A stretch of DNA of 64,000 nucleotides, taken from Erigeron canadensis (Eukaryota; Streptophyta; Magnoliopsida; Asterales; Asteraceae). The notes under the pieces are model-generated. The model was not told the origin of the DNA, searched no databases, and worked only from the letters and a program-made list of their open reading frames with translations. The position numbers were made by a program, and so were the translations under genes. The DNA lies in assembly GCF_010389155.1 (NCBI RefSeq), contig NC_057764.1, positions 62,001 to 126,000 of the forward strand. Direction: 5' to 3'. Below, one piece after another: positions 35,700 to 46,969 of the stretch (positions are counted from its first letter, which is position 1; every line of letters starts with the position of its first letter).

Positions 35700-35990
35700 C
35701 TAGTCACATGCCCGCGCGATACGGCGGTATGGTGGTGGCGGCGATGGGTGATGGTGGCGGGTTGGTTATTAATGTAAAAATATTTGATGTGAAAGAAGAT
35801 GATCTAGTTATCTTAAGGGTTGAGGGATGTATGTTTAAATAATAATTCATTAAAGGTATTATTGGTATATTAAGTGGAAATATTCAAATTATTAAATAAA
35901 GGAGAGAAATAGTTTAGGTAAATCAAGTTCTTTTATTAAAAATGGGATGAAGTCAAATGCTTTATAAGGTAGTATAGAAATAGATATAGA
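35700..35990 (-). mobile_element. Small non-autonomous Helitron, 291 bp
   Basis: On the minus strand it starts TCTATATCTATTTCTATAC (from 35990) and ends with a hairpin region (CCGCCGTATCGCGCGGGC) followed by CTAG at 35700, flanked by A and T. The two neighbouring tandem units lack it: the joined flanks GATTAGCTAGTA and TAAATAATTAATAACAAG correspond to an uninterrupted GATTAGTTAATATA-AATAACAAG stretch at about 36353. That provides an empty site. Confidence 0.8.
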
Positions 35991-36033
35991 TAAATAATTA
36001 ATAACAAGGGGTATTTCATTACATTTTCCCAAG

Positions 36034-36150
36034 ATGAACTCAAGTAGCAAGAGTAAGAAGGAGAAGCTGATGTGTGTCCTTGCTATTCCTGCAATCAGCA
36101 GCACGTCCAATGTCACACAAACAAGGAAGAAATTACTTAACCCCCAACCG
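36034..36150 (+). other. Alternative first coding exon, copy 1 (MBD4L-like)
   Basis: 117 bases, ATG to the donor GTAATA, phase 0. It encodes 39 residues starting MNSSSKSKKEKLMCVLAIPA and ending NPQP. It could splice in phase to the exon at 37300. A Helitron sits 44 bases upstream, possibly in its promoter or 5' UTR, so this copy may be silent. Relative to copies 2 and 3 it has several amino-acid changes. Confidence 0.6.
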
Positions 36151-36413
36151 GTAATAATCCTTCTACATTTTTTTTTATTTTACATTATATATGGTACAAA
36201 TTGACAAAGGGCAATTAATTTCCTTTTTTATTTAGATCAATGAATGGTGAGTTGGTGACTTTAATTCATGATGATAACATGAGCCAGTAATCAGTTTGAA
36301 ACAAATAAGGAACCGGTGTTTATCACACTTTAAAGTCCTTAAACTGTCTAGGTTGATTAGTTAATATATGTAAATATAAATAACAAGAGGTATTTTCATT
36401 TCGTTTTGCAAAG

Positions 36414-36530
36414 ATGGACCTAAGTAACAAGTGTAAGAAGGAGAAGGCGATGTATGTCCTCGCTCTTTCTGCAATTAGCAGCACGTGCCATGTCACACAA
36501 ACAAGGAACAAATCACTCAATTTCGAGCAG
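36414..36530 (+). other. Alternative first coding exon, copy 2 (MBD4L-like)
   Basis: 117 bases, ATG to the donor GTAATG, phase 0. The 39 residues start MDLSNKCKKEKAMYVLALSA and end NFEQ. It is compatible in phase with the exon at 37300. The reading frame is intact. Confidence 0.6.
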
Positions 36531-36755
36531 GTAATGATCTTTCTACCTATTTTTTTATTTAATAAGGCAATTAAATTCCCTTTTTTTAATCAATACAGGC
36601 TGACTTATAATTCACGAGGATAACATTAGTCATCAATCACTTTGAAACAAATAAGGAACCGATTTTATCACACTTCAAATGTAAACTTATTTAAAATTGT
36701 TCTGGTTAATATAAATATAAATTAACAAGAGGTATTCTTATTTCAATTTTCCAAG

Positions 36756-39079
36756 ATGAACTTAAGCAGCAAGTGTAAGAAGGAGAAGCTGATGTATGTC
36801 CTCGCTCTTCCTGCAATCAGCAGCACGTGTCATGTCACACAAACAAGGAACAAATCACTCAATCCACCGCAGGTATTATACTTACATTGTTTTATTATAC
36901 ATCATAAACCACACAAATATACAAAAGGGCAATTACATTCATGTTTTATCAATATAAGGTGACTCTAATTTTATAACTCGAGCCCCAATTAATTTGAAAC
37001 AAATAAGGGGAAACTGGTGTGCCGGTGTGGTGCTTTATGGTGGTGATGATTTTTTTTCCTTAACTGTTTCAAATTGAATAGTGACCCTTTTTATTGTGGC
37101 GAAATTAAGGAGGAAAAAATTATTAATTTACTATTTTAGGCATTTACCCTTATTTATAGTTACCATACTACTTATTTTAATGGATTAAATCGTTCGATAT
37201 TTGTGATTCTTCTAGTTTGTACACATATCTTAATGGTTTCATATTGTTCTTGTCTATTACCTCATGTATGTAATCTTTTTGTTTTTGTGACAAAATCAGA
37301 AGAACAATATTGGAGTGCATAAAAAGGACATGATCAAAACCAGCAAACCACAAAGCACAACAAACGAGGTTGGGGTAAATAATGTGGATGCCAAAAGCAA
37401 AACCAAAATCGAAAATAGAAAACGTGGTTTAGAGACAATGATTTCTCATAACAATGACAACCAGGACTCCCATCCTACTAACAAACATAAGAAGAAAAAG
37501 AAAGTTATACTTGATGCCATAAACAATGGTCATAGGGGAGAAAATCATGAATTTTGTAAAGGCGATGATGAAGGTAACGTTGTTAAGGGTAACAAGACAA
37601 ACAATCTAGACTCAGAGGCCATGTCTAAACATGATAACCCGTTTGCTGAGTTCGAATTTAAAGGGACAAGAAAATCAACAATGCACCAAAATTCAGAAAA
37701 TCAAAAGCAACTTAAGAAGTTTGTTCCCGAAAAAACCTACCTAACTGCTTCCCAAAGGCGAGATGAGGCTTACAAAAAGAAGACTCCAGACATCACATGG
37801 AAACCTCCGCGATCCGATTATAATCTCATTCAGGAAGATCATATCCATGATCCTTGGAGGGTTATGGCTTTATGCATACTTCTAAATAAAACACAGGGTT
37901 TGCAGGTTTGTTCTCTTGAGCAAGCTTCTCTTCGTTTTTTTCTTTACGTTACACATATACTTTGTTACTGCTTTTGATAATGCATTGACAATGGCATTTA
38001 AGTCCTTGTCATGCATAGGTTATCGAAGTTCAAATCTACGCATGATCTTAGTTGCTTGAATTTTTTTTTTTTTTGTTTAGTTAACATTTTGCTTTTATTG
38101 GTCCGTTCTTGTGCTATAGAAACTCACCACTCAATGTGGTTTTCTTGTTCAGTGAGTGATACAAAATATTGAATACTTTTATAGTTTTATGTTGGCTCAT
38201 TACTTCTGTAATAACGTTTCCCTAGCTAATTATCAGATTTAACTTTGTGCTTCATCACATATGTAGCTTGTAGTAGGTCAAACTTTTTTCCCAAGAAAAT
38301 ACTGCATTTGGCTGTTTTTAATCTTGCTAGGTATAATAACATTAATATTCCATGTTTTTGCAAACTTAAGCAGGTTTCACTACAGTGATTTTTTAAATAG
38401 GGTTTTGTTTTTTATAATTTTTGTTTGGCTGCGTCTATCTATTGATGTGATCTTACCTTTTAGTAGGTAGTTGCACAGGTAACCAGCTTTTCACGTTAGT
38501 AACAAGTTAATATTTTGTTAGTACTTGTAAAAGAGAAAATTAAGTCAACACTTTGTAAGAAGACGCAAACAAGGGCAGATTTCCAAAGCCGTTTAAATTT
38601 CACAAGTAATTGAAGGGACCTTAATGATTTTAACTTGTTAATGGTTCAGGTTAAAAGAGCGATATCAGATTTTTTTAGTCTATGCCCAGATGCAAAGACT
38701 GCTGCACAGGTTCCAGAAAAGATGATTAGAAAGGTTATAACACCACTTGGATTACAGAAAATAAGGGCGAGGACGGTTAGCATATATTCTAAACAATATA
38801 TAGAAGATAACTGGACACATGTTACTCAACTCTTTGGCATTGGCAAGTAAGTTAATCCTTCAATTCAGTCCCTCTTTTTTTCCTCTCTCATACTTTTTAT
38901 TTCGTCTATATTTATGATTTTGATAATTGTGAATGGGATGTATTTGCAGGTATGCAGCAGACGCATATGCAATATTTGTTACAGGGCACTGGAATCGTGT
39001 AAGACCCAAAGATCATATGCTTGTAAAGTATTGGAATTTTCTTCGTGGTAAAAGGAATTTATTGCACTCACCTTCTTAG
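36756..39079 (+). CDS. MBD4L: MBD4-like thymine/uracil DNA glycosylase
   Basis: This is a plant MBD4-like enzyme of the HhH-GPD superfamily, a monofunctional glycosylase that removes T or U mispaired with G in base excision repair in the nucleus. Exons: 36756-36872 (or the copies at 36034 or 36414), 37300-37905, 38650-38846 and 38950-39079, all GT/AG with matching phases, giving 349 residues. Residues 1-150 are Lys/Asn-rich and disordered, with a KHKKKKK basic cluster. The catalytic domain starts near [21 protein letters not shown]. The helix-hairpin-helix reads [15 protein letters not shown], and the catalytic Asp is in RVRPKDHML. As in plant homologues there is no methyl-CpG-binding domain. 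The length is somewhat below that of Arabidopsis MBD4L. All splice sites are normal, so the gene looks functional. Confidence 0.92.
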
Positions 39080-40799
39080 CATATAAGATACCGAGTCTAA
39101 TTGCTGTCATTCAAGTACTCTTCGCTATTATGTGTTAGATTTTGGGAAGTGTAGAATGTTAAGTTTTGGCCTAAATGGTATAGTCAAAGACTAATCTTAT
39201 GTTTTCATCTCAAAATTAATTATTAATTTATCATATAATGTGCTTTTGTTATTTGATGATGGATATAGTTACATAAGATTTAGAGGGAAGTGTATAAGAC
39301 GGTAGGCACACACCACCTAAATTCTTATACTAATGTTGCCGAGCCTAAACAAATAATACGTTAATTTCTGGGGCCCTCTTGGTACTGGTGAGTCTCCATT
39401 GGCTCAGACATCTTTAATTTCTGGGGCCCCTCCTGGTTACACTTCCATTATTCTTAGCTAGGCGTGCTATAGATGAGCCCGACAATGTTTTGACCCAGGG
39501 TTAAAGGTTTACTCCATAATCTATTCAAGTGATCAACCAAGGAATTGAATATCTATGACATATGCTTGTGTTGCACTTGAGTAATGCCTTGGAAACCTCA
39601 GCCATTTCTTCTTCTTGCTCTTAGATGTACAGTTCGATCCAATCAGATTTTGATTTAGACTCAGGTTGGGTTATCTTAGGTATCACAATGGATGATGCGA
39701 AAGAAGCGTTTATGACAAAGAAGGGCAGCAATACTTTTATTAGCACACGTACAATATAAGTTGATGGGAGGAAAAAGTATGTGGATGTAGGTGCATCTAT
39801 ATATCCTAGCCATATGCTCGCGTGATGTGGAGGTACAGTAGGGGCGGAAAAGATCTTTAAAATAATGAATTAAAAAGATGATATTTTAAGGTTATCTAAC
39901 AACTTAGTAAAAAAAAAAATAGAGTGCTTTATAATGTTATATATGTATACTAGGTTTTTTTACCCACACGATGTGTGGATGTTGAATTTATTTTTCAAAA
40001 CTTTTAACATTGACAATCAATAAAATGTGATCTAGTTATTGTAATTTTATTGTGTTGTTTATTTTGCTAGCTATGTAAATAGAAATTTAGAAAAAAATAG
40101 AATTTAACTGTTACAGTTTACAAAGTTAAAAAATAAAATAATTGACTTTAAAAAAATCACATTTATTACTCACAAAAATGAATATATCTAGTTCTTTTGT
40201 ATAATGATGTTTTAAAAAATTATTATTCACCAAAAATTTGCAACCTCTATGTCTAGTTAACGAAAATCTAACAAAAATAAAATACACAAAAAACCATCGA
40301 TTTCAAGGAACAACTTAATAGTATTTCAATGGTCTAAAAAACATCAAAAAAAAACATCCAGCTTGAAATCTGTTTATATAAACAACTAATTCATATTAAT
40401 ATAGTAAACTAATTTGCATGAAAATATAAAACCTAAAAACCATAACTACATTAACTTTATATATATTTCCTATAAATTTAAGGTTTTTTTGAATGTTTAA
40501 TTAGTTTCTTTATTTATATATCCTCTATATCTATATAGTAATTAAAAATATCTAAATCATTCAAATTAAAGAATATGGAGTATATTAACAAATCAAATGA
40601 ATTTCATAGTTTAATTTTCTAAACTTTGTCGTAAGGTAGAATCATTTATAAAAAAGATATAATGTTTTTGTAATGATTTTAAATTTATTTCACTTTTTTT
40701 TCTATATTTAATTCCAATATAAAGATTAATATTGTAGAGAAAAATATGAAGATGACACATAGGATTAATTCTATATTTTAAAGACTCCACCTTATTCTC
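39080..40799. other. MBD4L-like 3' flank with Helitron-like termini
   Basis: The 3' UTR probably ends within 200 bases of the stop. At 39806 a CTAGCCATATGCTCGCGTG stretch, and at 39950 a CTAGGTTTTTTTACCCACAC stretch followed by GATGTGTGG, look like 3' ends of minus-strand Helitrons (GC hairpin plus CTAG). A TTATAAAGCACTC-like 5' part (reverse complement, about 39915-39940) lies between them. The second one has no clear 5' end. The rest, to 40799, is AT-rich with no gene seen. Confidence 0.35.
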
Positions 40800-41297
40800 A
40801 TTTTTAACACACAAACATTCTATCACATACCATTTCATTCATCAAACACCATCAAAATCATGTCTAATTCATCATCAAGTGACGATTTCAAATTTCTAAA
40901 CTCAACCGTTACGCAAATAAACACCCTATTTAATCCAAAGATCGCAAGCGCAATTTTTGATGTTTGTAACGAAGACGAAGCAGACGATGTCGAGTCAAGT
41001 TCACGTGTACCTCGAAACAGGAGGGTTTTATCACGAGATCATGCCGGAGCTGCGATGTGTTTATGGAATCATTTATAAGTGTTATAATGTTAGTTTAATA
41101 AGTGTTGTAATGTTTTATTTAATAATAAAAGTATTTATTTGAATGGTGTTTTGTTAATTAAATAAATATAAAAGAAATGATGATGTGGCGAAGAAGTCCT
41201 GAAGAAGCTGTCTTATAGGCAGAGAGAGTCCTGGAGGGAGTTCTGCTGACGTGGCAGTCAGGACTCTCCAGGACTTCAGTCCTTATAAGAAGAGGCC
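40800..41297 (+). mobile_element. PIF/Harbinger-derived remnant with N-terminal transposase fragment
   Basis: A frame at 40860-41078 (72 aa, MSNSSSSDDFKFL) ends RRVLSRDHAGAAMCLWNHL, which resembles the start of plant Harbinger-type nuclease proteins (R-R-x-x-x-R-D-x-x-x-x-x-x-L). Downstream, 41175-41290 is GC-richer with GACGTGGCAG and ends CTTATAAGAAGAGGCC followed by TTA, the style of a Harbinger terminus with a 3-bp target site. The left terminus was not found. No catalytic DDE domain remains. Confidence 0.45.
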
Positions 41298-41578
41298 TTA
41301 TATAGTTTGCATAATACGTTTGAATATTTACAAGTATGATTTTCCAAAATTAAATAAAAGCGTAAAACAAATGAAATCGATAAAGAAATAATCATATATT
41401 GATGCGATGAATATCGTAATCCTACAAACACACATATTAAAGACAAAGAATCCGATCCAAGCTAGCTAGGAGGTTTAAACATAACGGTTTGAGTTGAAAT
41501 TATTATTCAACTAATATAACTAGGAAGTAAATAACATCGCCGGAAATAGTACTATATAGTACCAATAAAATTGATCGA
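41298..41578. other. Spacer and 3' flank of the minus-strand glycosylase gene
   Basis: AT-rich. It probably contains the 3' UTR and polyadenylation signals of the gene that ends at 41579. No other feature is seen. Confidence 0.4.
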
Positions 41579-43194
41579 TCACTTATTTAGCATCGAACTG
41601 GTGATGAAGCTTCCTGCAGCCTTCTTATAATCACATGCCTCCAAGTCGCTTAGTTTTCCAAGATGATTCTCGTAATACCCAATTAGCTCAAACCTTTAAT
41701 ATATATAATAAGCAAAAACATATATCGTTAGCTAGCTAGTAGTCCTCAAAACATAACATATATATGTATATATACTCGTATAAATCAACAGCTAGCAAAT
41801 GGAGATAAATGGGCGGCACCAACCAGTAAGCAAGTGCCTGATACGGCTTATACTTGTCATATATCTCTTTAACAATTTTGTGCACATTTTTCTTCGTACA
41901 CTCTTTTCTTTGGTGAATCTGACAACAACAACTACTACTAACCATATGAGTACGTGTATTCGATCAACAAAATTAATAACCAATTAATTAATTATATATC
42001 TTTAATTAATTAGCTAGCTAAATATGTATGTGGTTAATAATTGTAACAAGATTAACAAACCTGTTGAACATGTCGAACAGTTTCAGAGTCAATCGGGATT
42101 CTATGGTAGAAGCCCATACACATCAACACGTTACATGCAAGAAAATCACCAATACCTCTTATCCTTGTCAACTTTCTATATAGTTCATCTCCATCCCTCA
42201 CCATTTCAAGATCATCAAGATTGATATTTCCATTTGCCACCTCACTTGCAAAAAGCAATATGCTATCAGCTCTATGTCCTAGATGGCACCCCTTCCTCTC
42301 CAGTTCTCTTCTACTAAAACCCGACAGCTCTTGAGCACTTGGAAAGTAATAACTACATTGCGGTTCTTCATAACCTTGTTTTTTTCTTCCTCTTTTTCTT
42401 TTGATGCTAAGCTTACAAAGTCCTTCGGCCATCTCTAAACTGTCGCTTAATCTACAACCACGTACGTACAGACATATATATATATATATATATTTAATAA
42501 GTTTCAATAATCTCGTATATATTTAATTAGATGAGATGATATATATGTCGATCGGGGTGTGTTGAAACGTACATACCTACAGTTACATAAGAGCCAAGCT
42601 TTTATGATATCTTCAAACAAGGATGGACTACGGAAGAGACGACCAAACCCACTTTTCGCTGCATCCACATGTAAACTGTGAAACACTTTGAAGTCGTCAT
42701 CATCAACATCTTCTTCTTCCTTGGACAGCCTTAACATCCTCACCACTTGGGCCTTCAGTTGGGCCTAATTATTATATTTTCAAGTTATTAGATAAATTAT
42801 TAAGGATCGGAAATTAAAACATACAAATTAACCAATGTAATGTAATATATGTATGTATGTATGTATGTAAAACAAAAATCTAGTATATATAGTATCAGTG
42901 CTAAAAAACATATATATATATATATACCCTAAAAGCTTCATATTCCGGATGAGTGAGATCGTCCACGAAGTCACCAACAATGGTTATACAGAGAAAAAAG
43001 CGACCACGGTGTTGGATGGAGACTTGATGATGAGTAATAGAATAGCCGGGCAGTACGAGCCGGAATGTCCTAACAAGCTTTTTCAAGGATGGATCCCAAC
43101 TGTTGGGGGCCATCATGAAGAAGCCATGATTGCATACCACCTTCGCTAACTCAAATGTTTTCGACACTCTAAGCAGTATACTTCTACTATGCAT
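41579..43194 (-). CDS. HhH-GPD DNA glycosylase superfamily protein
   Basis: This gene has five exons (minus strand): 43194-42928, 42764-42577, 42451-42061, 41918-41824 and 41693-41579. All have GT donors and AG acceptors with consistent phases, giving 351 residues. It resembles the plant family annotated as DNA glycosylase superfamily protein (an Arabidopsis member is At3g50880 as I recall). Landmarks are VCNHGFFMMAPNSWDP near residue 20, FGRLFRSPSLFEDIIKAWLL near 130, LERKGCHLGHRADSILLFA near 200, the helix-hairpin-helix LTRIRGIGDFLACNVLMCMG, and IPIDSETVRH, whose Asp fits the catalytic position. The C-terminus carries IYDKYKPYQALAYW. The substrate is unknown; base excision repair is inferred from the family. 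The ATG at 43194 is the only one that keeps the conserved start. Confidence 0.9.
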
Positions 43195-43674
43195 GATCCA
43201 CCACTGATCAATTCGATCCCATCGATCACCTTAGTATATTTATTTTGCTTAATTTACCGGCCTGTATATATATATATATATATATTATATAAATTAAACT
43301 CGTGCGATATGCACATTACGTAACATATGCCGTTCAAAAACACCATTAGATCGATGTATACGTTATACATACATTTTTTTTAAATTGAGAGTTTAAATGT
43401 TAAATAGTCCCTATGGTTCGTTTTAACTCTAAAATTAGCGTTTAAATCTAAAACTAATTAATTCTTTAGCAAATTAATTAAAGGACTAGCTATTACGAGT
43501 AAATCATAACCATCAAGCACACAACTTAAGCACCTAGCTTGTAAAAAATCATACTACATACCAAACCTTTCATAATCTCATAACCAAGCACGCACCTTAA
43601 ACTTGACAAAAAGTATACAAACTACGCGATCGATCGAAGCTATAATAGGCATTGATGAACTCCACACGACCACG
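43195..43674. other. Upstream region of the glycosylase gene
   Basis: It contains the promoter side of the minus-strand glycosylase gene, a TA run at about 43266-43290 and otherwise AT-rich unique-looking DNA. No promoter element could be singled out. Confidence 0.35.
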
Positions 43675-43853
43675 CAGAGGCGGTACCAGGAAAAAATTCC
43701 AAAGAGGGCAAACTTAGAAAACTTATGAAAAATAAATTTAAAAGGGGGCAAAATGTTAAAACCTATAGAAAATTTTTAAAAATTGATGAAAAAATTAAAA
43801 ATACATGTCAAAAATTAAAAATGCCCCCTTGTCCCCCTTTGGTACCGCCCCTG
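43675..43853. mobile_element. hAT MITE, 179 bp, TSD CGACCACG
   Basis: The termini CAGAGGCGGTACCA and TGGTACCGCCCCTG are inverted with one mismatch. The flanks carry a perfect 8-bp duplication CGACCACG at 43667-43674 and 43854-43861. The inside is AT-rich and non-coding. Confidence 0.92.
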
Positions 43854-43861
43854 CGACCACG

Positions 43862-45056
43862 TACACATATATGGATAACTCCTGAATTAATCCTATGATC
43901 TAATTACCAAATCAATAAATTAAGATGGACTCGATAGTTGTGAAGCATTTGATTATATAACTTACTCAAACAACTCGATCTGCAACGTAGGAGTGATTTT
44001 ACAGATCGAAACATCACCAAAAGAACTAGTATTTGTTCATTCTTTAAACCAACAAAACATTAATTATGTGCATTTCATACTATAAACATTTTATCTATTA
44101 ACCCGGACTTCATCCAATCTATACACCAACTTTTCTTGATATAAATTAATTAATTTCAATGGAAGACAAGTAAAATCAGTTACGAATACCTTTACTGCTT
44201 TACTTTTAGAGAAGAGTGAGAAAGACGTACAACCTGTAGCTAGCTAGTACTATACGTACGTTCGCAGTATGTAGATATAAAGCAAGATGCTGTTTATTTA
44301 GATGAAACAATGGAACGAGTTCTTCAAAAACCATGGACAAATACATTAATATCGATTTCAAAAACCCAAAAAACGAAATATAACTATATTAATCAACAAA
44401 ATTACAAGGATGCGGGTTCCTATAAATGTATTTTGATTTTTAAATCACAATCTTTACCAAATATAACTATACTACGGATCAGTATATAAATTCTTCTAAA
44501 AGATGGTAAATTTTTACCTAATTAGCTAATTGAATTCACATATAATTGTAATTATAACGCATATATATTTTTTTTAATATGATAATGCTTATATGCTATA
44601 AACGATCTATATATATTTCACTACTACCACAAATTTATTGTTTGCAGTTTTGAAAAATGCAATACATTATTTAAGTTGTTTGCACTTATAAATGTGTGCA
44701 AATAATTTACATTAAAACGTGTGAAAAAATTTACAAATTTCACGTTTAAAACTATATATGAAGAAAAAAGTTTACACCCTAAAACACCCTTGCCAAACAG
44801 ACCCTAAGTGTGTACAATGTTTTATTTATACGTGTTTTCAAATATAAAGATCATTTCTTCACGAGTGATTTCAACGTACTTACGATGTGCGAAGGAATCA
44901 CTTGCGAATCATCCTCATATATAAGTGTGTATAAGTATAAAATTTATATACACTTATTAGTGTGAACATTTTTATTCACACTTTTAAATGTGAAACTTTT
45001 AAATATGACCCTTATTAATGTAGATATATACTTTTTGTACATTTTTTCAAATGTGT
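43862..45056. other. AT-rich intergenic region
   Basis: No gene is seen. CACTACTACCACAAATTT at about 44619 resembles a CACTA-transposon end, and the following 400 bases repeat TGTG(A/T)-type motifs, but no opposite end was found. Confidence 0.35.
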
Positions 45057-45330
45057 CAAGCTGATCCAACCAAGCTGATGCAACTCAAACTGACCAAGCT
45101 GACCTAAAACTCATATTCTACATTTGTGTAGATTAAATGTAGATTATGTGTAGATTGTGTCAGGCTGACCCAACCCAAGCTAACCAAGCTGACTCAACCC
45201 AGCTGACCCAACCCAGCTGACCAGGCTGACCAAGCTGACCCTACCCAAGCTGGCCCAACCCTATCCAAGCTGACCAAACTGACTCAAAACCCAAGCTGAC
45301 CAAACTGGCCCAGAACCCAAGCCGACAAAG
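45057..45330. repeat. AAGCTGACC minisatellite
   Basis: Degenerate tandem units of 9 to 21 bases built from AAGCTGACC and CAACCC, about 20 in all. It is strongly C-rich on the plus strand, in contrast to the AT-rich surroundings. In one frame the unit reads as a Gln-Ala-Asp-type repeat, but stops interrupt it. Confidence 0.8.
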
Positions 45331-45455
45331 CTTCACAAAAGTTTAATTTATTTACGATTATGTCCTCGCGCAATTTTTTATTTTGACACATGTCGCGTTT
45401 CGATTGACCCATAGGATCTTCTCTCCTTAATACATCTTTTTCCAGGATCTTCACC

Positions 45456-45458
<3 letters not shown>

Positions 45459-45508
<50 letters not shown>
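45459..45508. repeat. (TA)n microsatellite
   Basis: About 50 bases of alternating TA. Confidence 0.95.
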
Positions 45509-45514
<6 letters not shown>

Positions 45515-45802
45515 TAAAGATTTTGTGAGTTTAAAAATTTCAGTTAATTGTCAAAGTAATTAATATGGAAAGCAGATTATTATTATGAATATTTAGAAAC
45601 CAAATCATTTAAATAATTCTCAATCATAGCCGTATATGCACAAATATTGCACTCGATCAAACTAAAACGATCGAGCTGAGTTGCGTGTATATATACACAC
45701 TTTATAACGATCGAACGACAAAAGAAAAGAAAGTAAGAATAAACACATACAATTAATATTCTTTGAGCAAAAATAAGATAAATATACATACTCCATATAT
45801 AA

Positions 45803-45979
45803 CAAAATGGATATGATTATGAGGTTATTCCAGATTCCGAAGATGAAATTTTGAATGAAGTTGTTCCCGATTCTGAAGATGAATTTTTGAATGAGGCTGT
45901 TCCTTCGTCTTCGATAGATGAAACAGCAAAAAAGTCATGTCCACTTAATTACCCTGTTAAAAAAATGCTCACTGTTTAG
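45803..45979 (+). CDS. Acidic repeat open frame, possible exon fragment
   Basis: A 58-codon frame without its own ATG at the start encodes VIPDSEDEILNE followed by the near repeat VVPDSEDEFLNE, then SSSIDETAKKSCPLNYP and a stop at 45977. The internal duplication keeps the frame, which suggests coding ancestry. The family is not recognised. It lies just left of the copia element at 46055 and may be the tail of a gene that the element disrupted. Confidence 0.3.
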   Translation, partial: QNGYDYEVIPDSEDEILNEVVPDSEDEFLNEAVPSSSIDETAKKSCPLNYPVKKMLTV

Positions 45980-46054
45980 AAGACCAGCATCAACAACGTC
46001 GACGGTCGTCCATAGTCGAAGTACTATTAATAATAATCGAGATCAAGTAGAGGC

Positions 46055-46969
46055 TGTTATAACACCATTCAAGAAAACAACAATATTATAGAAGATACAT
46101 TCGAATTACAATAACAAAATTACAAGTAAAGAAAGTAGAACAAAACATTACAAGAAAGCAAAATAAGAATAAAACAGAAACAGAAAGAAAGTCAAAAACG
46201 GGCTGAGGATATGGTTAAATCAACGTCCCTTAAAACTGATTTCGGGCCACCCAAGTGAACCCGACAGTTTCCCAGGGTACAACAGCCAAAGCAGTTAGTA
46301 CTGCCGGAGTTAACCACAACCCAGAATTTACCTTCAAGAACTTCTTGAAGAGGAGTGAAAAAGAAAGAGTATTGAGTATGATCCAGGATGGAGAAAGTGT
46401 TAGTTTTCTTGTTATTATCATTCTGATCAGTTACAAATCATATATAAATCAGATTTTGTTAAGTGGGAAACACCTGTTAACATTAGAAGGTTAACAACAC
46501 ATTAAAACAGATGTCACTTGCTGAACTAATGCAAGTGTTGTTCCAGGTGTTAAACCAGGAACAAAGGATCCCACTTAAGCCACAACCACTAACACTTGAG
46601 TCATCACACTTAGCCATAATTGAGCCATGTAAGCCATAACCGAGCCACACCGAACTAGTCAAAAATAAAGACGGCTCAATAGCGGCTCACGGCGATGCGA
46701 GCGTGCAAAGTGCGCCACATTACGCCTCATCGCCCACGCCCCCGGTCCCGGGCGCGGGCGCGTCGGGTGCTTCGCACCCTCCTAGCTCACTTGGGGTGTA
46801 GCCCCTTATAAGGAATTATAATTCCTCCAACACTCCTCCTTATAAACATACTTAATGTTTATTCTTCTACCAATGTGGGACACACTCACATTAGTTAATT
46901 ATTCTTTCAACTCCTTTTAACATATCTATTAACTTGGATATTTTATGTTATTACATAAAATTTCCAACA
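46055..46969 (-). repeat. 3' LTR of the minus-strand copia element
   Basis: 915 bases. On the minus strand it starts TGTTGGAAATTT and ends GGTGTTATAACA. It contains a GC-rich stretch at about 46690-46785 (CCCGGGCGCGGGCGCG). Confidence 0.92.

Larger units (their letters stand above)
35640..37010 (+). repeat. Three tandem units, each with a first coding exon
   Basis: Units start near 35640, 36316 and 36663, each at a TTTATCACACTT-like or TATCACACTTCAAATG-like phrase. Each carries an upstream GGTTGATTAG / AACAAGAGGTATT block, then a 117-base exon starting ATG at 36034, 36414 or 36756, then a GT donor and the phrase TTGAAACAAATAAGG. Unit 1 is longer because a Helitron (35700-35990) is inserted in its upstream block. 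Apart from that, the unit length is about 350-390 bases. Confidence 0.9.

Noticed and set aside
37315..37320. GTG at 37315 as start of the MBD4L-like protein
   Set aside because: The frame is open upstream to an AG acceptor at 37298-37299 and joins in phase to ATG exons with proper donors, so a non-ATG start is not needed.
44619..45056. CACTA-type transposon end
   Set aside because: CACTACTACC is present on the left, but no inverted partner, 3-bp duplication or transposase was found.
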